Positions 26,601 to 35,728 are shown, counted from the stretch's first letter. The stretch is 64,000 bases of DNA from JBCCJA01 sp039045975 (GCA_039045975.1 JBCCJA010000003.1:62001-126000); one strand, 5' to 3'. Made by a program: numbers and translations. Notes: generated by a model from the letters alone, not told the origin.

Positions 26601-27104
26601 ATGCCGGACGATCGAATCTCTCCGCCGGCCCGGCCCCGTCCCGGTCGCCTGCGGCGGTGGCTGCCCCGTATCACGGTGACGGGTGGCCTGCTGACGCTCG
26701 CGATCCTGTACCCCGACGAGCTGCCCGCGGACGCCGACACCGCCGATGTCGCCGACGAAGTGGCGATCGAGTTGGTCGACCTCGATGTCTTGTCGCTCGA
26801 TGCCTCCCCGCTGGCGGCTCCCGCGTCCGTGACCTCCGAGTCCGTCGAGGGGGTCTCGAGTCCGCGTCCCGAGCCTGCGGTGACCGCGCCTCTGCTGCCG
26901 CCTCCGGTGCGGACCGCCGCGGTCGAGACCGGCCCGGTCATGACGGCCTCGGCCGAGGACGTCGTCACGTCCGCTGTCGTCACCGCCGACGCCGCATTCG
27001 ACGAGAACACCGACCCCGGCGTCGTGACGGTCGGCCACGAGACCGAGCCTTCCGGGCCTCAGGCCGCCTGGCTGACCGGGACGATCGAGCCGTTCGTCGA
27101 CTGA
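26601..27104 (+). CDS. Hypothetical protein, possible single membrane anchor
   Basis: The 167-residue product begins with a basic Arg/Pro-rich stretch. A short hydrophobic segment (ITVTGGLLTLAILY) follows, then a long acidic, Ala/Val/Thr-rich, apparently disordered region. No domain was recognised. The ATG at 26601 follows an A/G-rich sequence with GGAG; the longer frame in this register overlaps dapB and is not used. It may be an exported or membrane-tethered linker protein. Confidence 0.55.
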   Translation: MPDDRISPPARPRPGRLRRWLPRITVTGGLLTLAILYPDELPADADTADVADEVAIELVDLDVLSLDASPLAAPASVTSESVEGVSSPRPEPAVTAPLLPPPVRTAAVETGPVMTASAEDVVTSAVVTADAAFDENTDPGVVTVGHETEPSGPQAAWLTGTIEPFVD

Positions 27105-27259
27105 CCGCCCGGCGATCAGGTTTTCCGCCTGTGACCAGAAGCGGTGGTGATACCGGCCCGCAGCACGAGCTGTGGGTGTATGACGCCGAGGTCTATGGCC
27201 AGGGCTCGTGACACGGTGCTTTAAAAACGCTCGGCTGCGTTGAAGACATCAATGAAACA

Positions 27260-27330
27260 AGCCCTCGGCGTCAGCCGTGGAGGGCATAGTTTCGTGGTGT
27301 CTACTTCCTCCACGGCTAGCGCCGAGGGCT
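27260..27330. repeat. Family A inverted repeat (copy 3)
   Basis: The arms agccctcggcgtcagccgtg gagg and cctccacggctagcgccgagggct pair almost perfectly over 24 bases, with a spacer of about 23. The repeat sits in the 263-base gap between convergent genes. It closely matches the copy at 34149, with conserved arms and different spacers. Confidence 0.8.
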
Positions 27331-27367
27331 GGTATGGCTTTTCAACACAGCAAAACCGCTTCTGCAG

Positions 27368-28936
27368 TCAGGGGGCGACCGGTGTCAGCCGCGTCACGGT
27401 GATGACCGGCACGGCGAGGTTCGCCGACCGCGTGACCGGCCCGTCGACCCCGAACGGCGTACCGAGGAAGCGTGCGAGCTCGATCCCCGGGGCGGCTTTC
27501 AGGCCCGCGACGACGCGTCGGTCCTGACCGAGCAGCACGTACGGCGGCATGCCGGCTTGGGGCTGGTCGATGCGGACGATCGTGCCGACCGCCGCGAACT
27601 TCTGCCGGATCGGGCCGGCCTGTTCGGCGGCCGTTTCGCCCGACGTTTGCACGACCCCATCACTCGGCAGCGGCTGTACGACGCCGGGCGGGAGCAGGGC
27701 CGGCGGGTTCTGTGGCGTGGCCGGTTCGCTCGCCGAAGCGGTCTGAATCGCGCCGGTGGCGGTCGCCGTTTGCGGCGGGGTCGCGGCCTGCGGCCCGATC
27801 GGGGCGGCGGCGGTCTTGGGGGTCTCACCGCCGAGGGCGGCCTGTCGATCACGGAGGGCCCCGTCCCGGGCGTCGGTCGCGGCCGTCAACGCCAGGTAGT
27901 CGCGATAATGCGTCCGAACGTCGACGAGCCGTTCGAGGCGGCGACGCCGCACGTCGAGCGCCGTCTGCCAGCGGCCGGCGCCTTCTTCCCGGGCGAGCCC
28001 GTCGAGGATCGCGGCGGCCTTCTCGAGATCCCACGTCGTCGGCTCGACCGCGTCGAGTCCGTCGAGGAACGCGTCGAACCGGTCGAGCGTGACCTGCATC
28101 GGCGTCGAAGACAGGCCCGGACCGAGGACCGGATTCGTTCCCGTGCCGACGAAACCGGGCGCGAGCAGCGGCGTGATCGGCGTGTCGGCCGAGTCGCCGG
28201 TGACGAATCCCGGGCCGTCGTCCGCGGCGGCGACCGCCGGGCCGACCGCCGGGGAGCGGGTCGCGACGAAAGCCGGGCCGTCGTCGGCGGGCTCGGCCGG
28301 GGCCGGCTCGCTCCACAGGCCGGCGGTCTGCACGACCGGGTCACGGAAGTCGGCCGGCCGCGTCGCGGTCGACGGGATCGCGTACGGGTCATTGTCGTGC
28401 GTCGCGCGGACGCCCGGGTCGTCGGCGAGCACGAACTGCCGCGGGACCCAGCGGTACTCGCCGCGGGGCGGCGAAACGGCGACCCAGCCGTCCGGCACGG
28501 TGCCGTCGGTCACGGCCGGCCGCAGCCGGTCGCCGTGGCGCAGGTGAATCTGTTCGATGTCGTGGTCCGCGACGACCTGACTGCCGACGCGGACGCTGAC
28601 GTCTTCGTCGGTCACGCGGTAGAGGCCGTCGCCCGTCGTCGTGACGGCGGCCGCCGGGACGAGGCTGTAGGAGCCGCCCGGCGGGACGATCATCGCCCAG
28701 CCGCCCGGGTCGTGCCGCACGACGACGACGTGCGACCCGCGGGCGAGCCGGTCGGTCTCGTAAAACTGCCGCCCCGGGCCGCTGCGGACCGGGACGCCCT
28801 CGGTCATCACCGCCGCCTCGTACGGGAACTGCGACGCGGCGGCGTCGAGGTCGTCGAAACCTTGGGACGACGCCCCGACCGCGGGGACGAGTGCCAAAGT
28901 GATCGCGGTCAGCGTGGTCGTGAGCGGGCGTGTCAT
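27368..28936 (-). CDS. Secreted SH3-like domain protein
   Basis: The 522-residue protein has a signal peptide (MTRPLTTTLTAITLALVPAV, then GASSQ). Two SH3-like segments follow: EGVPVRSGPGRQFYETDRLA at about residues 45-65 and the region around DEDVSVRVGSQVVADHDIEQ. Next are a Pro/Ala linker, a charged helical segment (about 310-380), a low-complexity Ala/Thr/Pro stretch, and a C-terminal beta domain (TIVRIDQPQAG). Bacterial SH3 domains often bind peptidoglycan or other envelope ligands. The ATG at 28936 follows CGGAGG; the frame extends upstream but the signal peptide fixes this start. Confidence 0.82.
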   Translation of the reverse strand: MTRPLTTTLTAITLALVPAVGASSQGFDDLDAAASQFPYEAAVMTEGVPVRSGPGRQFYETDRLARGSHVVVVRHDPGGWAMIVPPGGSYSLVPAAAVTTTGDGLYRVTDEDVSVRVGSQVVADHDIEQIHLRHGDRLRPAVTDGTVPDGWVAVSPPRGEYRWVPRQFVLADDPGVRATHDNDPYAIPSTATRPADFRDPVVQTAGLWSEPAPAEPADDGPAFVATRSPAVGPAVAAADDGPGFVTGDSADTPITPLLAPGFVGTGTNPVLGPGLSSTPMQVTLDRFDAFLDGLDAVEPTTWDLEKAAAILDGLAREEGAGRWQTALDVRRRRLERLVDVRTHYRDYLALTAATDARDGALRDRQAALGGETPKTAAAPIGPQAATPPQTATATGAIQTASASEPATPQNPPALLPPGVVQPLPSDGVVQTSGETAAEQAGPIRQKFAAVGTIVRIDQPQAGMPPYVLLGQDRRVVAGLKAAPGIELARFLGTPFGVDGPVTRSANLAVPVITVTRLTPVAP

Positions 28937-29028
28937 CGGGACCTCCGTCGCGGGCGCACGACGGGACGGTCCGTCGCGCGCGGAGGTCATACGTCAGCCC
29001 GGCCGGCCGCCTCAAGACGGGCTTGAGG

Positions 29029-30300
29029 TCAGTCGCCGATCGCCCAGAGGGCGTCGAAGCTCCGCAGATACAACGTCCCGTCGACGAGTACCGGCGACGA
29101 CGAGACGTCTTCGTCGATCTCGTTGACGGCGAGGACCTCGAAGTCGGCCCCGGCCTTCACGACCGTCACGCGGCCGTCGCGGGCGGTGAGGTACAGCTTG
29201 CCGTCCGCCAGCAGCGGCGACGCGCGGTGCCGCATCATGTGTGTCCGCTCTTGGTAGTGGATCCGCCCGGTCGTGCGGTCGAGGCAGATCAGGTTCCCGT
29301 TCTCCCGGCAGAGATAGACGAACTCGCCGGCGACGACCGGCGAGGGCACGTCGGGCGTGTTCCGTCGCATCGTCCAGAGGACGGCGTCGCCGCCGAGATC
29401 TTGCCGCCCGTCCAAGCGGGCCAGATCGACCGCCGTCACGAGCCCGTTCTTCGCCGTCGGCACGACGAGTGTCCCGGCGCCGAACGCCGGGCTCGCGACG
29501 AACCGCTGCGTCGGGTTGCCGGTCGGGTTCAGCCCGGCCAGCCGGGCGACCTCGCCGCCCGTCGCGGGATCGTAAATAAGCGTGTGCTCCGCGCCGTGCA
29601 CGACGAGCCTCGGGCCGGCCGACGTCTCCGCGAGCATCGGCGAGGCGTACGAGTGCTCGTTCTCTCGGGCCGCGCCGGTGACGGGGTTGATCGCCCAGAC
29701 GGTCTCGCCGGTGGCCGTGTCGAGGGCGGCGACGGTCGCTTCTCGGGTCCCGGGGTCGCCGTCCCCGTGCAGCAACGCGACGAGCAATTTGCCGTCGTGA
29801 ACGACCGGCGAGGACGACATGCCGAACTGGATCTCGAACCGCCCGAAGCGACGCTGCAGGTCGACGTGCCAACGCCGCTTTCCTTCGACCGAGTAGGCGG
29901 CCAGCTCGCCCGTGCCGACGAAGGCGTAGACGTATTCACCGTCGGTGACGGGCGAGGGCGACGCGAAATTCCCCTCGTCGCCACGTGCGTTCTTGTTGCC
30001 GGAGCCGAGTTTGCGGGTCCACAACTCCTCGCCCGCAGTCGAGTAACACAGCAGCCGCAGCGTTTGGCCGTCGAGCGTCGTAAGAAATATGCGGTCGGCG
30101 ACGACGATCGGCGTCGACCCGGCCGCCCCCGGCAGCGGCGTCCGCCAGAGGACGTTCTCCGTCCGGCTCCACCTCGTGGGGGCCGGTCCGTCGGCGACGC
30201 CGTTCTGCGACGGGCCCCGCCAATGCGGCCAAGGCGAGTCGGCCGTCGCCGTCGTCAGGCCGAGCGAGGCGAGAATCAAAACCGTGGCGGCGTGACGCAT
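29029..30300 (-). CDS. Secreted PQQ-type beta-propeller protein
   Basis: The 423-residue product has a signal peptide (MRHAATVLILASLGLTTATA) and then SPWPHWRGPSQNGVADG, a hallmark of outer-membrane or periplasmic PQQ-like propellers in this type of bacterium. Repeated blades follow, with patterns such as LDTATGETVWAINP, YDPATGGEVARL, and LDRTTGRIHY, each ending in an aromatic or W-type turn. No PQQ-dehydrogenase catalytic residues were identified, so a binding or scaffold role is likelier than oxidation. It is in tandem with the SH3-like gene. Confidence 0.88.
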   Translation of the reverse strand: MRHAATVLILASLGLTTATADSPWPHWRGPSQNGVADGPAPTRWSRTENVLWRTPLPGAAGSTPIVVADRIFLTTLDGQTLRLLCYSTAGEELWTRKLGSGNKNARGDEGNFASPSPVTDGEYVYAFVGTGELAAYSVEGKRRWHVDLQRRFGRFEIQFGMSSSPVVHDGKLLVALLHGDGDPGTREATVAALDTATGETVWAINPVTGAARENEHSYASPMLAETSAGPRLVVHGAEHTLIYDPATGGEVARLAGLNPTGNPTQRFVASPAFGAGTLVVPTAKNGLVTAVDLARLDGRQDLGGDAVLWTMRRNTPDVPSPVVAGEFVYLCRENGNLICLDRTTGRIHYQERTHMMRHRASPLLADGKLYLTARDGRVTVVKAGADFEVLAVNEIDEDVSSSPVLVDGTLYLRSFDALWAIGD

Positions 30301-30442
30301 CGGGTCGGTCCCATACGAAGGCTACAGCTCGGAGTGTCCGAGGCGGTCGCGCGGCGGTCAAACCGCCGCGACCGGCCGCTTCGTGGCCGGGCCACGTGGG
30401 GGGCGTTACGGTCGTCGACCCCGAACCCGGAAGGATCGCCCG

Positions 30443-31450
30443 ATGGCCCGTCAGACCGTCGATTCGTTACGAGACGGCGACGGCGTCGAGGAGGTGTTCC
30501 TCGTCGCCGAGCGCTCGCTCCGCTCGAACCGCAACGCCGACCTGTATCTGCTCACGCAGCTCCGCGACCGCACGGGCGTGATCAGCGGGCTGAAGTGGAA
30601 CGTCACGGAGCAGGCCGTCGCGGGCGTCACCACCGGCGCCTTCGTCCGCGTGAAGGGCAAGGTGCAGAACTACAACGGGCGGCTGCAGGTGATCATGGCC
30701 CGCGTCGACGCCGTCCCGGCCGACGGGCTCGACCCCGACGAGTTCCGCCCCGCCGGGGAAGTCGACGCCGACCGGCTGTTCGCCCGACTGACCGAGCTGC
30801 TCGCCCCCGTCGCGACGCCGACGCTGCGGGCCGTCGCGGATGCCTTCCTCGGCGATGAGGCCCTGAAGACGGCATTGGCCGGGGCCCCGGCGGGAGTCAA
30901 AGCGCATCACGCCCATCCGGCCGGGCTGCTCGCCCACACCGTCTCGATGCTCGAAGTCGTCACACGCATCGAGCCCTGTTATCCGGACGTCGATTTCGAC
31001 CTCGTCAAACTCGGCGTGCTGCTGCACGACATCGGCAAGACCCGCGAACTCAGCTACGGCGACGCCTTCGCCTACACCGACGAGGGCCAGCTCGTCGGGC
31101 ACATCGTCATCGGCTGCGAAATGCTCACCGAGAAGGTCCTCGCGTTACGGGCCGGCGGGGTCGAGATCGACGACGCGGCCGTGACGGAACTGAAGCACCT
31201 GATCCTCAGCCACCACGGCACGATCGAGCACGGGGCCGTCCGCCTGCCGATGACGCCCGAGGCGGTCGTCCTGCACCACGTCGACTGTCTCGACGCGAAG
31301 GTGCACGAGTTCCTGACCGTCGTCGCCGAAGACCCCAACGCCGATGACCGCTGGACCCCGTTCCATCCCCGGCTCGGGCGGAAGCTCTATAAACGACCTG
31401 TCGGTCGTAGTAGCGAACAGGGAACAGTGAACAGGGAACAGGATGTGTAA
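30443..31450 (+). CDS. YhaM-like 3'-5' exoribonuclease (OB fold plus HD domain)
   Basis: The 335-residue protein has an N-terminal OB-fold (VEEVFLVAERSLRSNRNADL; VKGKVQNYNGRLQVIMARVD). An HD domain follows, with AHHAHPAGLLAHTVSM, the metal-binding LLHDIGKTREL near residue 190, ILSHHGTIEHG and VLHHVDCLDAKVHEF. This order is that of YhaM-type exoribonucleases. Its last 13 codons (from SSEQGTVNREQDV) are supplied by a repeat element, so the native C-terminus has probably been replaced. An RNase R gene follows 51 bases later, giving an RNA-decay pair. Confidence 0.88.
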   Translation: MARQTVDSLRDGDGVEEVFLVAERSLRSNRNADLYLLTQLRDRTGVISGLKWNVTEQAVAGVTTGAFVRVKGKVQNYNGRLQVIMARVDAVPADGLDPDEFRPAGEVDADRLFARLTELLAPVATPTLRAVADAFLGDEALKTALAGAPAGVKAHHAHPAGLLAHTVSMLEVVTRIEPCYPDVDFDLVKLGVLLHDIGKTRELSYGDAFAYTDEGQLVGHIVIGCEMLTEKVLALRAGGVEIDDAAVTELKHLILSHHGTIEHGAVRLPMTPEAVVLHHVDCLDAKVHEFLTVVAEDPNADDRWTPFHPRLGRKLYKRPVGRSSEQGTVNREQDV

Positions 31451-31493
31451 CGAGCAGGTTCTGCTGTTCCCGATTCGCTGTTCCCTGTTCGCT
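31412..31493. repeat. Inverted repeat with GGGAACAG units spanning a gene end
   Basis: The left arm contains gcgaacagggaacagtgaac agggaacag. The right arm is nearly its reverse complement (ctgttcccgattcgctgttc cctgttcgct). The 30-base arms flank about 22 bases. Each arm is itself built from repeated gaacagg/gaacagt units. It covers the final codons and stop of the YhaM-like gene and ends nine bases before the RNase R start. Confidence 0.8.
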
Positions 31494-31501
31494 CCATCGC
31501 C

Positions 31502-33851
31502 ATGTCTGCCGAAGAAATCGGGCTGCGGATCGCCGAGCTCGTCGCGTCCGACCGTTACCAGCCGATCAAGCCGGGCTCGCTCGCGAAGCGGCTGGGGCTG
31601 ACCAAAGACCAACTCCCCGAGTTCCGGGCCGCTCTCGAGAACCGGCTGGAGGAACGCACGCTCGTGCTCGACCGCCGCGGTCGCGTGCGACCGCGGTCGG
31701 TGGCCGGCACCGTCGTCGGCAAGCTGCGGCGGTCGAAGAGCGGGTGCTACGTCCGCCTCGAGGGCAACGCAGACGCCCGGGAACTCGACGTGTTCGTCGC
31801 CTTCGACGACGCGGGGCGACGCCGCCGACGGCGACACCGTACGGGTGCGAGTCCGTGAGGGCCGCGGCGTCCGCGGGGGACAGTCGGGACGCGTCGTCGA
31901 GGTCGTCGAGCGGCGTCGGGACACGTTCGTCGGGTCCTATCTCGAACGGGCCGGCCGCGGGCTGGTCCGGGTCGACGGCGGCGTCTTCCACCGGTCGATC
32001 CCTGTCGGCGACCCCGGCGCGAAGGGCGCCCGAGACGGCGACAAAGTCGTCGTCCAGATGCTGCGGTTCCCGACCGCGGACCGACGCGGCGAGGGCGTGC
32101 TGACCGAGGTCTTGGGGCCGGCCGGGGCGCCGGGCGTCGACGAACTGGCGATCATCCGCGAGTTCGAACTGCCGGAGAAATTCTCCGACGCGGCCCTCGC
32201 CGAGGCCGCCGACCGTGCGAACGCTTTCGAGGCCGCCACCGCCCCGTCCGACGTCTCGGACGCCGAGGTCGTCCCCGTCGACCGGACCGATCTGACCGGC
32301 GAGTCGGTCGTGACGATCGACCCGGTCGACGCGCGGGACTTCGACGACGCGATCTCGCTGACGCGGTCCGACGACGGCCATTGGCACCTCGGCGTGCACA
32401 TCGCCGACGTCGCCGCGTTCGTCGAACCGGGGAGCGAACTCGACGCCGAGGCCCGGCGGCGGGCGACGAGCGTCTATCTGCCCGGCCGCGTCATCCCGAT
32501 GCTGCCGGAGCTGATCTCGAACGGACTCGCGAGCCTGCAGGAGGGCCGGCTGAGGCTGACGAAGACGGTCCGGATCGAATTCGACCCCGACGGCGTCCCG
32601 GTCGAGGTCTCGTTCCTCAATTCCGCGATCCGCGTCCGCGAACGGTTCGCCTACGAGCAGGTCCTCCCGGTCGTCGAAGGAGCCGACGACGCGATCGAGG
32701 TCTCGGTCGATATTAAGAAACAGCTGACGCAGATGCGTGACCTTGCGATGACGTTAAGAAAGCGGCGGGCCGCGGCCGGGATGCTCGAGATGGCGTTGCC
32801 GGAGGTGAAGCTGCAGTTGGACGGCGACCGCAGCGTGAGCGGGGCGGTCGAGGTCGATCACGACCAGAGCCACCAGATCATCGAAGAGTTCATGATCGCC
32901 GCGAACGTCGCTGTCGCGACCAAGCTGTTCCGTGACAAGACCGTCTTTATTCGCCGCTCACACCCCGACCCGGACGAAGAAAACCTCCGCGAGTTCGCCG
33001 ACTACGTCGGCACGCTCGGCTTTAAATTGAAACGGTATCAGAGCCGGGCCGACCTGCAAAAATTAATCAAGACCGTCGCGGGTGATCCATCGGGCCGTGC
33101 CGTCAATTATGCCTTGCTCCGCTCGATGAAGCAGGCGGTTTATACGATCGAGGCCGACGGGCACTACGCCCTTGCCGAGGAGCATTACTGCCATTTCACG
33201 AGCCCGATCCGCCGGTACGCCGACCTGACGGTCCACCGCCTCGTCGACGCCCGCGTCCGCGGGTCGAAGTCGAAGGGCGAGTCGGTCGAGAAACTGGCCG
33301 AGACCGCCGCCCGCTGCTCCGAGCTGTCCCGCCGGGCCGAGGCGGCCGAGCGGGAACTCGTGCGAGTCAAACTGTTCCGCTATCTCGAAGATAAGGTCGG
33401 CGAACCGTTCACGGCGGTGGTCACGGGCATCGAACGGTTCGGTATGTTCTGCCGCGGGGCGGAGATCCCGTTCGAGGGGCTGGCCCACATCCGTGCCCTC
33501 GGTGATTTGCTCGGCGGCTATGTCGACTACGATGAGGCGACGCGGACGCTGTTCTGTCGGGAACGGAACGTCTCGTTCACGCTCGGCCAAGAGCTGACCG
33601 TCGTGATCACTCGGGTCGACCTCGCGGCGAGAAAGCTCGACCTGCTGCCGCAGGTCGAGGGGCTCGAAATCAAACCCGAGAAGCTGCCGACTTCGTCCGA
33701 CGACGCGGGCGAGACCGATCAGCGATCGTCGGGCCGGGGACGCAAACGTCCTGAGAATGCCCGCGGCCGGCGGACCGGGCCGCCGAAGGGGATTAAGCGA
33801 CGCAGTAAGGGCAAAAAAGGTCCGAAAGTCCGTGCGAAGCGGAAGCGTTAG
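31502..33851 (+). pseudogene. rnr: RNase R family exoribonuclease with a frameshift
   Basis: The region encodes an RNase II/R-type enzyme of about 780 residues in two frames. Frame one (31502-31858) gives a winged-helix and cold-shock start up to LDVFVAFDDAG. Frame two (open from before 31845) continues DAADGDTVRVRVREGRG and SGRVVEVVERR. It then holds the RNB catalytic motif DPVDARDFDDAI, HFTSPIRRYADLTVHRL, an S1 domain, and a Lys/Arg-rich tail. Removing one G from the GGGG at 31813-31816 restores one continuous protein. It is either a real frameshift, a slippage site or a sequencing error. RNase R degrades structured RNA. Confidence 0.85.
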
Positions 33852-34105
33852 GACGCCAACGCATCGCCCGTGGCCGCCCGATGTCTGCGGACCGCTTTCC
33901 GGTAATCGGGCAACAGGCTTTCTTCGCGGCCGTCCCCGCCGACCGAGACCACTTCCCAGCCGCCGTCCCAGACCCTGTCGTCGCCGCGGAGGCTGAGGAT
34001 CGAGCCGACCTTCGTAAATCTTTCCGGCAGCCACGAGGTCTGCTCGGCGTAGCCGTCGGGGATCGCCTGCCGCAGGCGGCACTGGAAATAGCGTGCTTCA
34101 GTCAT
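33848..34105 (-). CDS. Small hypothetical protein
   Basis: The 85-residue protein begins MTEARYFQCRLRQAIPDGYA and contains TSWLPERFTKVGSILSLRG and WDGGWEVVSVG. The pattern of Trp and Gly residues and the strand-like periodicity suggest a compact beta protein. I associate it with a small conserved planctomycete family, but no function is known to me. Its stop overlaps the RNase R stop by four bases tail to tail. It points away from the flanking inverted repeat at 34149. Confidence 0.65.
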   Translation of the reverse strand: MTEARYFQCRLRQAIPDGYAEQTSWLPERFTKVGSILSLRGDDRVWDGGWEVVSVGGDGREESLLPDYRKAVRRHRAATGDALAS

Positions 34106-34148
34106 GTCGAAAAGTTGTGAGAGAATTGCCGTGTGGAAAGGCCATGCG

Positions 34149-34219
34149 AGCCCTCGGCGGCAGCCGTGGAGGAGATAGATAAGTCGCTCCTGTGTCCTCC
34201 ACGGCTGCCGCCAAGGGCT
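34149..34219. repeat. Family A inverted repeat (copy 4)
   Basis: The left arm agccctcggcggcagccgtg gagga and the right arm tcctccacggctgccgccaa gggct pair over 24 bases with a single mismatch. The copy sits between a small gene and two tRNA genes. Compared with the 27260 copy, paired changes in the arms preserve the stem. Confidence 0.8.
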
Positions 34220-34261
34220 TGTTTCGTTGCCGTTTTCAATAAGGCAATTGAGTATCCGGAT

Positions 34262-34342
34262 TGCCGGGAGTCAGATTCGAACTGACACAGCACTCAGGCC
34301 ACGACTTTACAGGCCGCTTATCTCACCGGTGAAAGCCCCGGC
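34262..34342 (-). tRNA. tRNA-Tyr (anticodon GTA)
   Basis: On the minus strand the acceptor pairs gccgggg with tcccggc. The anticodon stem gcggc/gtcgt holds the loop ctgtaaa (anticodon GTA, rc of 34308-34310), and the T arm is gtcag-ttcgaat-ctgac. The variable region is about 14 bases, as expected for class II tRNA-Tyr. The D arm (tttc/gaga) has a small loop. The discriminator is A and CCA is not encoded. Confidence 0.85.
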
Positions 34343-34353
34343 GTTTCCGTGTG

Positions 34354-34429
34354 TGGTAGCCCCGGAGGGATTCGAACCCCCACATCCGCGTTCTGAACGC
34401 GACGACTCTGCCGATTGGTATACGGGGCC
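34354..34429 (-). tRNA. tRNA with anticodon CAG (Leu by code, unusual structure)
   Basis: On the minus strand the acceptor ggccccg pairs with cggggct, followed by A and an encoded CCA. The anticodon arm is tcgcg-ttcagaa-cgcgg (anticodon CAG) and the T arm is ggggg-ttcgaat-ccctc. By anticodon it is tRNA-Leu, but the variable loop is only about five bases, whereas bacterial leucine tRNAs have a long arm. The D stem is poorly paired. Identity is therefore uncertain. Confidence 0.7.
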
Positions 34430-34573
34430 CGACGGCTGCCGGACACCGCCCGCCGCCGGGACGTTCGCTCGTCCGCCACAGATTTCGAAAAGTTCATGAC
34501 ATTCGTGTAAGGAACGGCCGACGAGCCACGATCAGTGAGAAGACGACGGAAACACGACCACGGGAATCGATCG

Positions 34574-35071
34574 ATGGAGCCGGAAGGAACAAAGGTCATT
34601 TTCGATGCTTGGTTCCGACGGCACGAGAGGTTGCTGTTTAAGGTGCTTCGGGTCTATGCCCGCACACCCGATGACCGAGAAGACCTGCTCCAAGAGATCT
34701 CGCTTCAGCTGTGGCGGTCGCTGCCGCATTACAACGGAGAGGTCGCGGAAACGACGTGGACTTACCGGGTCGCGATGTACACCGCGATCAGTTGGTTGCG
34801 CAAGGAACGTGTCCCCGGTCGCCGGGTGCCGACGCTCGGCGACGGCGACCGCCTGTTGCAAGACACTGCCGCTCCGGCCGATCCACGTATGGAGCGGTTG
34901 CTGGAGGCCGTCGAACGGCTCGACGCGTTCGACCGGTCGCTGGCGATCTTAATGCTCGACGGGTGCTCCTACAAAGAGATGTCGGCGGTGCTCGGGGTCA
35001 CTGAAAATCATGTCGGTGTGAAGGTGAATCGTCTCAAGCAGAAATTAATCCGAACCGTCGGTGGGGGATAA
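34574..35071 (+). CDS. ECF-type RNA polymerase sigma factor
   Basis: The 165-residue protein has sigma region 2 (FRRHERLLFKVLRVYARTPD, DREDLLQEISLQLWRSLPHY) and region 4 (FDRSLAILMLDGCSYKEMSA, VLGVTENHVGVKVNRLKQKL). It lacks regions 1 and 3, which marks an extracytoplasmic-function sigma factor. The ATG at 34574 is preferred to the upstream GTG-side start because region 2 begins soon after. The next gene, five bases after its stop, encodes a membrane protein that may act as its anti-sigma or sensor. Confidence 0.9.
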   Translation: MEPEGTKVIFDAWFRRHERLLFKVLRVYARTPDDREDLLQEISLQLWRSLPHYNGEVAETTWTYRVAMYTAISWLRKERVPGRRVPTLGDGDRLLQDTAAPADPRMERLLEAVERLDAFDRSLAILMLDGCSYKEMSAVLGVTENHVGVKVNRLKQKLIRTVGGG

Positions 35072-35075
35072 CGTC

Positions 35076-35693
35076 ATGGGCTTTGAAGAGATGAGCCTGT
35101 CGTGGAGATCGTTCGGCGAGACGTCACTGCTCGCGGTCGACACGGACGCGTTGCACGCGTCGGTCCGGCGGAAGTCGGCAGAGATGGAAAAACAGGTCGA
35201 GAAGCTCGAATGGGTTTTCGGCGTCTACGGCTTCTTCCTGGCGCCGGTGTTTATCACGGATTTCATCCTGCACGCATTTCTGTGGCCGCGTCCGGACGAC
35301 AGTCTCTATCAGCACGCCGTGACTCTGTTCTTGGTTCTCGTTTGTGCGGGTCTCGGTCTGTACGGGTTCGTCTGTCGCCGTCGTCGTCGGATGAGCGACC
35401 GCGTTGTCGGCGGGACACTGCTCGATAGTGTCGGTACGTCTCTTTTAAAGATCGAACGCTACACGGCGTATTCCCGGATTATAATTTGGTTCTGCATGCT
35501 GCCGTTGGCGACGATGTCGCTAGTGAATCTGACTTTTTTCTTCGGGCAGGTCACACCGTGGGCGTGGGGCGGGACATTCGCTTTGTGCCTATTCAGCTTC
35601 TGGGAGATTTCCCGCGATATCCGGGAACGGCTCCTGCCCGAGCGACGCAGTCTCGAATATCTTCGTGGCCGCTTGCTTGCGGAAGACTCGTAG
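35076..35693 (+). CDS. Membrane protein partnered with the ECF sigma factor
   Basis: The 205-residue protein has four hydrophobic segments in two pairs (WVFGVYGFFLAPVFITDFIL with TLFLVLVCAGLGLYGFV, then IIIWFCMLPLATMSLVNLTF with a further helix after TPWAWGGTF). An amphipathic N-terminus (MEKQVEKLEWVF) precedes them. The ATG at 35076 follows a GGGGGA that lies in the end of the sigma gene, which implies coupled translation. No zinc anti-sigma motif (HxxxCxxC) is present, so an anti-sigma role is inferred only from gene order. Confidence 0.75.
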   Translation: MGFEEMSLSWRSFGETSLLAVDTDALHASVRRKSAEMEKQVEKLEWVFGVYGFFLAPVFITDFILHAFLWPRPDDSLYQHAVTLFLVLVCAGLGLYGFVCRRRRRMSDRVVGGTLLDSVGTSLLKIERYTAYSRIIIWFCMLPLATMSLVNLTFFFGQVTPWAWGGTFALCLFSFWEISRDIRERLLPERRSLEYLRGRLLAEDS

Positions 35694-35728
35694 AAGTACT
35701 CGCCGCCGGTCGTGCCCGCCTCGGGTCT

